In this document: one piece after another, positions 7,712-14,127 of the stretch | Layout: each line of letters begins with the position of its first letter | Position numbering within the stretch: the stretch's first letter is position 1 | Assembly (NCBI GenBank): GCA_964611585.1 | Contig: CAZTAK010000063.1 | Coordinates: 1-15,592 of the forward strand | From: CAZTAK01 sp964611585 | GTDB taxonomy: Bacteria; Pseudomonadota; Alphaproteobacteria; SHVP01 | Direction of reading: 5' to 3' | Length of the DNA: 15,592 bases | The notes under the pieces: model-generated | Database searches by the model: none | What the model saw: only the letters and a program-made list of their open reading frames with translations | What the model was told of the DNA's origin: nothing | Made by a program: the position numbers and the translations under genes

Positions 7712-9745
7712 ATGGTGAGTTCAGGGACGTCCGAACCACGTACGATTGCAATCGTTGGCCCCTACCTGTCGGGCAAGACGACGCTTCTTGAGAGTCTCTT
7801 GTTTGTGACCGGCGCCATCGGTCGCAAGGGCAAGGTTACCGAGGGCAATACGGTCGGCGATTCCTCACAGGAAGCGCGAGAGAGGCAGATGGGAGTGGAA
7901 ACCAATCTCGTCAAAGTCGAGTACCTCGGCGACACCCTGTTCTTCCTCGACTGCCCCGGTTCCATCGAAATGGCCCAAGAGGCCTATGACGCGTTGATGG
8001 GGGTGGATGCGGCGGTCGTCGTCAGCGAGCCAGACGTGAGCAAGGCGATTTCGATGACGCCGCTGTTTCGATTCCTCGAATCCCACGAGATCCCGCGCCT
8101 GCTGTTCGTCAACAAGATGGACAAAGGCGGCAGCGAGCTCGACCTCTTTATCGAGGCGATGCAGGGCGTTTCCGCGGACCCGGTGATGATCCGCCACATG
8201 CCGATCCGCGATGGCGAAGACCTGACCGGATACGTCGATCTCGCCAGCGAACGGGCCTACGAATACAAGGAGGGCGCGGCGTCCGAAAAGATCGAGATTC
8301 CGCCGTCGGCCGAAGACGAAAGAGCGGACGCCCGTTACGCGATGCTGGAAAAGCTGGCGGATTTTGACGACGATCTGATGGAGAAGTTGCTGGAGGAGCA
8401 GGAACCGGGCCCCGATCAGGTTTATGCCGATCTCACCATTGCCTTCCGCGAGGGCAACATCGTCCCGGTTCTGTTCGGGGCCGTCGAGCACGAACACGGA
8501 GTTCGAAGGTTGCTGAAATTCTTGCGTCACGAGACGCCTGCGCCGTCGGTAGCGGCGGCGCGCGCCGCCGTCGAAGACACGGGGCCGCCGCTCGTGCAGA
8601 TCCTCAAGACCTATCAGACACCCAATTTCGGCAAGCTGTCGCTGGCGCGGGTGTGGCGGGGTCCGTTGCAGGATGGTGTCACGCTGAACGGCGATCGCGC
8701 TTCGGGACTTTTTCACATGCAGGGTCAGGCGACCGAAAAGATCAGCGAAGCCGCTGCGGGCGAAATCGTCGCTATCGGCCGCCTTGAGAAGGCGATTACC
8801 GGCCAGACCCTAGGAACCGGCAAGGAAACGGATCAGCTTGCCTCGGCAACAGTCCTCTCTCCGGTTTATTCCCTGACGATTCATCCCACCAGGAGGGACG
8901 ACGAAGTGAAGTTGTCGGGGGCTCTTGCCAAGGTGCTGGACGACGACCGTTCGCTCACGGTCGAGCATTCGCAGGATACCAACGAGACGATCTTGCGGGG
9001 CCAGGGGGAAATCCATTTAAGGGTCGCGGTTGCCAAACTCAAGAACCGCTACAAGCTCGAAGTCGAAACCGGTCATCCTGCTGTGCCCTACAAAGAAGCG
9101 ATCCGCAAGCCGGTTTCCCAGCACGCCCGATTCAAGCGCCAAACCGGCGGCCATGGGCAGTTCGGCGACGTGCGTCTGGACATCAAGCCGCTGCCTCGCG
9201 GCTCGGGCTTTTCCTTCGACAACTCGATCGTCGGCGGTGCGGTACCCAGGCAATACATCCCGGCGGTCGAAGCCGGGGCACGGGATTTCCTGCGCCGAGG
9301 TCCGCTCGGGTTTCCGGTGGTGGACATATCGGTGACCCTGGTCGACGGCGCCTATCACAACGTCGATTCATCGGAAATGGCGTTCAAGACCGCGGGCCGG
9401 ATGGCGATGAGCGAGGGCCTGCCGAAGTGTAGTCCGGTACTGCTGGAGCCGATCCTCGAGGTCCGGATCGCCGCGCCCTCGGATCACACGGCCAAAGTCA
9501 ATGCCTTGATCAGCGGCCGCCGCGGCCAGATCTTGGGGTTCGAGCCGCGCGAAGGATGGGTCGGCTGGGACGAGGTGTCGGCCAATCTGCCGCAGTCCGA
9601 GGTTCACGACCTGATCGTCGAACTGCGGTCGCTCTCCGCGGGAGCCGGAAGCTACACTTGGAAATTCGACCATCTGCAGGAACTGACGGGGCGCTTGGCA
9701 GACGACGTGGTCAGTTCACGTAAGGCCGCGCTCGAAAACGCCTGA
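7712..9745 (+). CDS. EF-G-like translational GTPase paralogue with non-canonical switch regions
   Basis: This 677-residue protein has the five-domain layout of elongation factor G: a GTPase domain (about 1-280), a beta-barrel domain 2, domain III (HSQDTNETILRGQGEIHL), domain IV (RQTGGHGQFGDVRLDI, then GGAVPRQYIPAVEAG) and domain V ending SYTWKFDHLQEL. P-loop GPYLSGKT (16-23) and NKMD (134-137) are intact. In switch II, canonical DTPGH is DCPGS (80-84), so the catalytic His is Ser. The switch I motif RGITI is absent; the matching place reads RQMGVET. Related divergent EF-G proteins are common in Rhodospirillales beside a normal fusA, so this is probably not the main translocase. A role in recycling, ribosome protection or stress is inference. 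It follows the panE-like gene by 101 bases. Confidence 0.9.
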   Translation: MVSSGTSEPRTIAIVGPYLSGKTTLLESLLFVTGAIGRKGKVTEGNTVGDSSQEARERQMGVETNLVKVEYLGDTLFFLDCPGSIEMAQEAYDALMGVDAAVVVSEPDVSKAISMTPLFRFLESHEIPRLLFVNKMDKGGSELDLFIEAMQGVSADPVMIRHMPIRDGEDLTGYVDLASERAYEYKEGAASEKIEIPPSAEDERADARYAMLEKLADFDDDLMEKLLEEQEPGPDQVYADLTIAFREGNIVPVLFGAVEHEHGVRRLLKFLRHETPAPSVAAARAAVEDTGPPLVQILKTYQTPNFGKLSLARVWRGPLQDGVTLNGDRASGLFHMQGQATEKISEAAAGEIVAIGRLEKAITGQTLGTGKETDQLASATVLSPVYSLTIHPTRRDDEVKLSGALAKVLDDDRSLTVEHSQDTNETILRGQGEIHLRVAVAKLKNRYKLEVETGHPAVPYKEAIRKPVSQHARFKRQTGGHGQFGDVRLDIKPLPRGSGFSFDNSIVGGAVPRQYIPAVEAGARDFLRRGPLGFPVVDISVTLVDGAYHNVDSSEMAFKTAGRMAMSEGLPKCSPVLLEPILEVRIAAPSDHTAKVNALISGRRGQILGFEPREGWVGWDEVSANLPQSEVHDLIVELRSLSAGAGSYTWKFDHLQELTGRLADDVVSSRKAALENA

Positions 9746-9810
9746 GGCCGAAACCATCGCAATAGTCTCACGCGCCCTCACGGGGGTTTGAGTTGTCCGA
9801 ACCGAGGGTG

Positions 9811-9823
9811 AGGACTAAGTCCT
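9811..9823. promoter_or_regulatory. 13-base palindrome upstream of msrP, possible operator
   Basis: AGGACT, one A, then AGTCCT form a perfect 6-bp inverted repeat 30 bases before the msrP start, inside the 108-base gap after the EF-G-like gene. Position and symmetry suit a regulator site, but no known consensus is recognised. Confidence 0.3.
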
Positions 9824-9853
9824 ATGGATCCATGAACGAATCGGGACACTGCG

Positions 9854-10834
9854 ATGTTGATCAAGATCCCCCGCGGATGGGAGATTCCAGAATATGAGGC
9901 GACGCCGGAGAGCGTCTATCTGAACCGGCGCGAGTTGATGAAAGGTGCTGCGGCGGGCTCAATCTTGGCCGCGGCCGGACCTCTTCTTGCCTCCGGGCCG
10001 GCGTATGCCGCGAATCCCTGGGACGATGATCCCTCTGCATCGCTGTACCCGTTCCCGCGCAACGAAACCTACGTCCTTGACCGGCCCGTCACCGATGAAG
10101 GTATTAACTCCCGCTACAATAACTTTTACGAATTCGGGTCCCACAAGGAGATTTTCCGGGCCGCCAAGCGTCTCAGCGTGCGCCCCTGGACGATCAAGAT
10201 CGACGGTATGGTCGAGCAGGAGATGGAGCTCGGCGTTGACGATTTGATCGCGAAGATGCCGCTCGAAGAACGCCTGTACCGGCACCGGTGCGTCGAACGC
10301 TGGGCTATGGCGATTCCCTGGAGCGGCTTTCCGATGAAGGCATTGGTGGACTTCGCGCGTCCCCTGGGATCAGCCAAGTACGTCCAGATGATGACCTTCT
10401 TTGATCCCGATGTGGCGTCGGGCCAAAAACAATTCTGGTATCCCTTCCCCTATGTCGAGGGTCTGACAATGGCCGAGGCCACCAGCGAACTGGCGTTCAT
10501 GGTCACCGGCACCTACGGCCACCCGGCCCTTAACCAGCACGGGGCGCCGCTGCGCCTTGCGGTACCGTGGAAGCACGGATTCAAGTCCATCAAGTCGATC
10601 GTCCAATTCACGTTTACCGATCAGCGGCCGAAGACGTTCTGGGAGGAGGTGACTCCAGCCGAATACGGCTTTTGGGCGAACGTTAATCCCGAAGTCCGCC
10701 ACCGGCGATGGCCGCAAAACGTCGAGCGCATGCTCGGGACCGACGCGGTGGTGCCAACCCTCCTCTACAATGGGTACGGCGAATTCGTCGCCCACCTCTA
10801 CAACGGGATGGAAGATGAACCGTTGTTCATGTGA
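9854..10834 (+). CDS. msrP: Periplasmic methionine sulfoxide reductase, molybdopterin catalytic subunit MsrP (YedY)
   Basis: This 326-residue molybdoenzyme repairs oxidised methionines in periplasmic proteins. It has a twin-arginine signal (NRRELMKG, residues 24-31, then a hydrophobic stretch) and a probable cleavage site after AYA (50-52), so it is exported folded by Tat. RYNNFYEFG (87-95) and RHRCVERWAMAIPWSGFP (143-160) are family signatures, and Cys146 should coordinate molybdenum. GHPALNQHGAPLRLAVPWKHGFKSIKSI is also typical. Length is close to E. coli MsrP (334). The start at 9854 lacks a strong ribosome site, but no better in-frame start exists. Its usual heme membrane partner MsrQ is not downstream; a terminator follows at once. 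The partner may be elsewhere, or another electron donor may be used. Confidence 0.96.
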   Translation: MLIKIPRGWEIPEYEATPESVYLNRRELMKGAAAGSILAAAGPLLASGPAYAANPWDDDPSASLYPFPRNETYVLDRPVTDEGINSRYNNFYEFGSHKEIFRAAKRLSVRPWTIKIDGMVEQEMELGVDDLIAKMPLEERLYRHRCVERWAMAIPWSGFPMKALVDFARPLGSAKYVQMMTFFDPDVASGQKQFWYPFPYVEGLTMAEATSELAFMVTGTYGHPALNQHGAPLRLAVPWKHGFKSIKSIVQFTFTDQRPKTFWEEVTPAEYGFWANVNPEVRHRRWPQNVERMLGTDAVVPTLLYNGYGEFVAHLYNGMEDEPLFM

Positions 10835-10854
10835 ACGAACTTCGATGCAGCGAC

Positions 10855-10885
10855 AAAAGGCCGGCCCCGTGCCGGTCTTTTTTTT
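10855..10885 (+). terminator. Rho-independent terminator of msrP, possibly bidirectional
   Basis: GGCCGGC (10859-10865), loop CCCGT and GCCGGTC (10871-10877) form a 7-bp stem with one G-U pair. It is preceded by AAAA and followed by eight T (10878-10885). It lies 24 bases after the msrP stop. The A-run on the other side could let it also end the convergent lipoprotein transcript. Confidence 0.9.
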
Positions 10886-10963
10886 GCAATGCCCCCGGGC
10901 CGCGGAAACTCATCTTGGATGACCGGCGGCGTGCCTCGTCACCGATTAAACCGGGGCGGAAAG

Positions 10964-11063
10964 NNNNNNNNNNNNNNNNNNNNNNNNNNNNNNNNNNNNN
11001 NNNNNNNNNNNNNNNNNNNNNNNNNNNNNNNNNNNNNNNNNNNNNNNNNNNNNNNNNNNNNNN
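10964..11063. other. Assembly gap of exactly 100 N
   Basis: A run of 100 unknown bases is the usual placeholder for a scaffold join of unknown length. The seven bases before it (10957-10963) and the seven after it (11064-11070) are identical, CGGAAAG. This suggests the two contigs really overlap and no sequence is missing. Confidence 0.98.
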
Positions 11064-11420
11064 CGGAAAGTTTGCGAATATCAAATCGTTGCCAGGCGGG
11101 GGCGCGTGTTTCAGGTCGAGCGTGGCGGCGTCAATCACGAATCCGACGACGCCGCGGAAATCCTTTGTCGCCGCCGCCGATCCCCGGCGTTCGCACAAGG
11201 TGCGTTCTTTTCGAATCGCCCCTTGGACCAGGTTGCAGTTACGCCCGGTGACAAGGCTGACGACGTGATCGCTCAATCCCTTGCCGGTTAGTCCGGTCGA
11301 TACGATCGCCGTTGCGGCATTGAATTCATTGAGCGTGACTCCGGCAATGAGGGGCAGCCCGCAACCGGACAGAATGCCCGCCACGATCGCCAACACCAGG
11401 CTGCGTCCCACACGCGCCAT
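11064..11420 (-). CDS. Small lipoprotein of unknown function (3' end in the assembly gap)
   Basis: The protein begins with a lipoprotein signal peptide, MARVGRSLVLAIVAGILSGC. The lipobox LSGC places the lipidated cysteine at residue 20, so the mature protein should be anchored at the envelope. The segment STGLTGKGLSDHVVSLVTGR followed by NC, and a later CERR, resembles small uncharacterised lipoproteins of alphaproteobacteria in which a GK-SDH motif precedes a cysteine; no function is known. The start ATG 11420-11418 is supported by GAGGTG seven bases upstream, so an upstream extension of the frame was rejected. 119 codons are visible. If the 7-base duplicated gap flanks are merged, the frame ends in PPRFNR and a TGA at 10941-10939, giving 124 residues. 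It is convergent with msrP and divergent from the hydrolase. Confidence 0.75.
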
Positions 11421-11473
11421 CGACCCCACCTCGCTTTGCCGGAGAAGCTTGTTTTCACTAGATTGTTCAGCAA

Positions 11474-11479
11474 TGTCAA
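11474..11479 (-). promoter_or_regulatory. Candidate -35 box for the lipoprotein gene
   Basis: The minus strand carries a perfect TTGACA about 55 bases before the lipoprotein start. No convincing -10 hexamer stands at the expected distance, so the promoter is only tentative. Confidence 0.25.
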
Positions 11480-11563
11480 ATGTTAGCGTCGGCGATTGAG
11501 GTTCCAAAAGAGTCTGTTTTGCAACACTTTTCCCTGTGAGGCTTTATTGGCGGTGTCTCCTGA

Positions 11564-11589
11564 GGCGGTTTTTCAGGGTCCAAACCGCC
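11564..11589 (+). other. Stem-loop in the leader of the alpha/beta hydrolase
   Basis: GGCGGTTT (11564-11571) and AAACCGCC (11582-11589) form a perfect 8-bp stem with a 10-base loop. It lies just upstream of the GGAGGGATTC ribosome site of the hydrolase. It could protect the message or modulate translation; no T-run follows, so it is not a terminator for this strand. Confidence 0.5.
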
Positions 11590-11606
11590 ACTGACTGGAG
11601 GGATTC

Positions 11607-12431
11607 ATGCAGATAATCGAAAGTAAGGATGGCACAACGCTCGCGGTTTACGAGTCGGGGCGCGCGGAGGGAATGCCGCTGTTTCTTATTCACGGATTTT
11701 CCCAGGCGGCGATGTGCTGGCGGCGGCAAACCGAAAGCGCGCTCGCTGACGAGTTCCGCGTGGTATCGCTGGACGTGCGCGGGCACGGCGCCTCCGGCAA
11801 ACCCGGTGTGGCCGGGGCCTACGACAACTCCAGATCGTTTGCCGACGACTTCGAATCCGTCCTTGACGCGCTTGACATCGAAAGCGCCGTGCTTGTCGGC
11901 TGGTCGATGGGCGGAAACTGGATTTGCGATTACCTGCGCCACTATGGCGAGGGCCGGGTACGGGGAATATTTCTGGCAGGCGCGACGACCCAGCAGGGCA
12001 CCGATATCTCCCAAGAAATGTTCGGCGCCACCGTCGGTGAGAGCTTGGGCGGGATGTTCGAACCCGACCCGCAGACCAATATCGCCGCCACCCAGGCCTT
12101 CTTGCGCGCCTGCACGGCAGCGCCGTTGCCGCCCGAGGAATTTTCCGATTTCTTGGGCTTCAACATGCTCACTCCGCCGGAAATCCGGCAGTGGGTTCTG
12201 AACCGGGTTGCCGACAACAGCGACGTAGTTGCCAAGATCACAGTCCCGGTCACCCAGGTGCACGGCAGCAACGACGGTATCGTTCTGCCGTTTGCGGGCG
12301 AATACACGATTCAAGGGATCAGCCACGACCGCGGCGAGCTAATTCTGTACGACGACACCGGCCACTGCGCGTTCTGGGAGCGTGCCGACCGGTTCAACGC
12401 CGATCTGGCGGCGTTTGCGCAGGGAATTTGA
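11607..12431 (+). CDS. Alpha/beta-fold hydrolase
   Basis: This 274-residue single-domain, probably cytoplasmic hydrolase of the AB_hydrolase_1 type has no signal peptide. The oxyanion segment is LIHGFSQ (27-33). RVVSLDVRGHGASGKP is the usual strand-loop before the active site. The nucleophile elbow is GWSMGG with Ser100, and the acid and base are probably Asp223 (VHGSNDGIV) and His253 (DDTGHCAFWE). Residues about 127-200 form a helical cap. Sequence does not fix the substrate; esterases, lactonases and cofactor-free haloperoxidases all share this pattern. The start is well supported by GGAGG a few bases before ATG 11607. It stands alone, divergent from the lipoprotein gene and followed by a long region without clear genes. 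Confidence 0.9.
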   Translation: MQIIESKDGTTLAVYESGRAEGMPLFLIHGFSQAAMCWRRQTESALADEFRVVSLDVRGHGASGKPGVAGAYDNSRSFADDFESVLDALDIESAVLVGWSMGGNWICDYLRHYGEGRVRGIFLAGATTQQGTDISQEMFGATVGESLGGMFEPDPQTNIAATQAFLRACTAAPLPPEEFSDFLGFNMLTPPEIRQWVLNRVADNSDVVAKITVPVTQVHGSNDGIVLPFAGEYTIQGISHDRGELILYDDTGHCAFWERADRFNADLAAFAQGI

Positions 12432-12498
12432 GAAAAAGGCCGGAACCCAAAGGTATCCAGCAAGTAATACAGGGAGGCCTTACGCTTGGGAGAGGTAT

Positions 12499-12517
12499 GG
12501 GAGATTCCGGAACTCCC
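12499..12517. other. Hairpin 67 bases after the hydrolase stop
   Basis: GGGAG, a bulged A, then TTCC face GGAA and CTCCC, giving a nine-pair stem with one bulge and almost no loop. On DNA it is a near-perfect palindrome. It could mark the end of the hydrolase transcript, but no T-run follows. Confidence 0.3.
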
Positions 12518-12988
12518 CTCCTGAGAGCCAGAACAGCCCTCCGCGGCGATGGATGGCTGGGCCGATGAGGTTGGAGATCGCGGGCGACGCTTCGAACGAC
12601 TGCGTGGACCGGGTGGGCAACGACGACAAGGTGGACGTGAACGTGAGCGGAAACATCGCGGTCGAGAACCGCGGCGACGACGAACGAGAGCGACGCACCC
12701 GAACAGCGCTAGCCGCGCTGGGCGTGCAAGTGCCTGATCGCTGGTGGACCGGGGCGGGGGATCGAAAAGGGGTCCCGCCTCGAAAAGTAGAATTCCCCAG
12801 AATCAAATGACACCGCGCCCGATGGGGGTATTGGCCATCTTCCATTAATGACCTTTGCCTCGAAGGTCCGGCACTTCCCACGCTGAACAACGCGAGGCTA
12901 ATTCGCAACTTACAATCGCGAAGATAATCCGCAACGAAGAAGATGAAGCCGAAATTGGGTTGGACATACTGAACCTGTTGGCGACACG

Positions 12989-13264
12989 CTATCGGCGCCT
13001 CAGAAGCAAGACCATTGCCGCGCCCCAAACTGCGAAACTAGCTACCAGGATCAGTTCAGGCATATCTCTTGACGGAAGAAGGTAGAGCGCCAGGCCGTAG
13101 CCAAGAAGTGGCAGCGCTTGTCCCGGCCAGTGCTGGACTGAGACAAGGTGTGACCGCGCAAACAGAAGACGAGGCGCGCGAGAAATTCTCACGGACGATT
13201 GATAGGGGGCTAGAGATTTTGGCGTTTGATGCGATGGCAAAGATGAGCTCCGAGCGGGGAACAT
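12989..13264 (-). pseudogene. Possible membrane-protein fragment with two helices
   Basis: The last 45 residues of this 91-codon frame contain two plausible membrane helices (ALPLLGYGLALYLLPS and ELILVASFAVWGAAMVLLL) ending in RRR, a normal positive-inside ending. Codons in this part are moderately GC-rich at third positions. The first 45 residues look non-coding, and the ATG at 13264 has no clear ribosome site. A GTG or TTG start inside would give a protein of about 50 residues. It is either the C-terminal remnant of a membrane protein, a very small real membrane protein, or chance. No family is recognised. Confidence 0.25.
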
Positions 13265-13269
13265 CGGTA

Positions 13270-13317
13270 AGGACCTTCGCTCATCGGATTTAGGACACTT
13301 CGCGTCTACTTAGGACA
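13270..13317. repeat. Three AGGAC boxes at 20-22-base spacing
   Basis: AGGAC occurs at 13270, 13292 and 13312. The first two units share AGGAC(A)CTTCGC, and the last two share TTAGGACA (13290-13297 and 13310-13317). Spacing of about two helical turns is typical of arrayed protein sites, such as the multiple terminal repeats at IS21-type element ends. An inverted copy, GTGTCCTA, lies at 13382-13389. No transposase gene accompanies it. Confidence 0.4.
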
Positions 13318-13814
13318 GCGCCGAGGGAAGGCTCGATACGGCCGCGTCCCCACGTGGTTGAAGCCGGACTCCGTTTTCCCAGTGTCCTACTCTCCGGCGC
13401 CGGCGGTTTCTACACGAGCGCACTGTGCGGTAGGGACGACGAACAAATCGATCGATGCGAGACCGTTCGCGTGGTTGGCGAGAAAGGCCCTCCAAGTCTG
13501 CGACCGTGGCCGACCAGGGCGGGCTATCTTATTGGACACCTTACCCTGGCAACGGGCGCACTAACGACTGTTGGCCAGAACATGTGTGCAGGATTATTGA
13601 GCTCTACATCTCGTTTGGCGGGACTTACGAGCTTTGATGCAGAAACCGCAGTCGCGAAAATCCGGAAGGCAGAGCCGGCTCTCTCTTCTTGGGCTTTGCT
13701 GTAGCGATCGACGACGCACTGCCACAGGAATACCGTCGACGAAGTATGGGGCCAGAATATGCCAAGGCAATCCGTCGAGCGCACAAAAACGCAAGAAATC
13801 GATAGATTGAACGA

Positions 13815-13883
13815 ATGCGCACCCTCCTAGCCGCAGTGACTGCCCTAGTTATATTCTCGTGCCAAAGCTGCACTGCGGCGTGA
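13815..13883 (+). CDS. 22-codon signal-peptide-like small ORF
   Basis: The frame begins MRTLLAAVTALVIFSCQSC and ends two alanines later. It has a positive start, a hydrophobic core of about 11 residues and two cysteines in a lipobox-like context (IFSC, CQSC), the shape of a lipoprotein signal peptide with almost nothing after it. It could be the surviving start of a decayed lipoprotein gene, a very small secreted peptide or chance. No Shine-Dalgarno is visible. It lies 245 bases before gltB and ends in TGA. Confidence 0.2.
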   Translation: MRTLLAAVTALVIFSCQSCTAA

Positions 13884-13952
13884 TCAATGGACGCTAGAGG
13901 CTACAGCAGGCGAAGTGGCGTTCTGATGGGCGCTCCTGTAAACTTGGGACAC

Positions 13953-14066
13953 GAGATCCGGTCGGTCGATCTCACGACCCCTCCTGCAGCACTGGCTCAC
14001 GGCAGGCTCTCATGAGAGAGGGTTGGGTTGGCGGTGCTCGGCTGTTAAGGACCGGGCCCCCGGGGG
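13953..14066 (+). other. Cluster of palindromes upstream of gltB
   Basis: Four self-complementary elements follow each other within 114 bases: GAGATC/GATCTC with a 9-base loop (13953-13973), CCTGC/GCAGG with a 14-base loop (13983-14006), the perfect palindrome CTCTCATGAGAG (14007-14018) and CCCCCGGGGG (14057-14066). They end 61 bases before gltB, so they could be leader RNA structure or regulator sites. No known riboswitch consensus was recognised. Confidence 0.35.
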
Positions 14067-14127
14067 ACTCAGTTGCTTGCGGACTGGGTTAAGTCATCTG
14101 TCGGAATGTGTTGCAGAAGTAAATGCG

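Larger units (their letters stand above)
12432..14127. other. 1.7-kb stretch without a convincing gene
   Basis: No frame here has a recognisable family motif, and open frames are short and overlap on both strands. Contents noted separately are a hairpin (12499-12517), a possible two-helix membrane fragment (12989-13264, minus), three phased AGGAC boxes (13270-13317), a 22-codon signal-peptide-like ORF (13815-13883) and several palindromes before gltB. An 81-codon frame at 12565-12810 (beginning MRLEIAGDASNDCVDRVG) is charged and unrecognised. The stretch looks like degraded or acquired DNA between a metabolic gene and gltB. No tRNA or integrase was found. Confidence 0.6.

Noticed and set aside
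10827..11507. Single 226-codon minus-strand frame running through the N gap
   Set aside because: The continuity across the gap depends on 100 being an arbitrary placeholder length, and its left part crosses the msrP terminator and stop. The lipoprotein signal and ribosome site place the real start at 11420.
9877..12508. 12-base word ATGGGAGATTCC shared between the msrP start region and about 12497
   Set aside because: The flanks do not match and one copy is inside the MsrP coding sequence; probably chance.
12480..13028. 182-codon minus-strand frame after the hydrolase
   Set aside because: It is Ser/Arg-rich with no motif and no ribosome site, and overlaps other unconvincing frames; treated as non-coding.
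14019..14036. G-rich stretch (GGTTGGGTTGGCGG) as a G-quadruplex
   Set aside because: Only two-G runs are available for four strands, so any quadruplex would be weak; not listed as a feature.
12432..14127. CRISPR array, tRNA gene or defence island in the gene-poor stretch
   Set aside because: There are no regularly spaced repeats with unique spacers of suitable length, no cloverleaf was recognised by eye, and no nuclease, methylase or integrase motif was seen.
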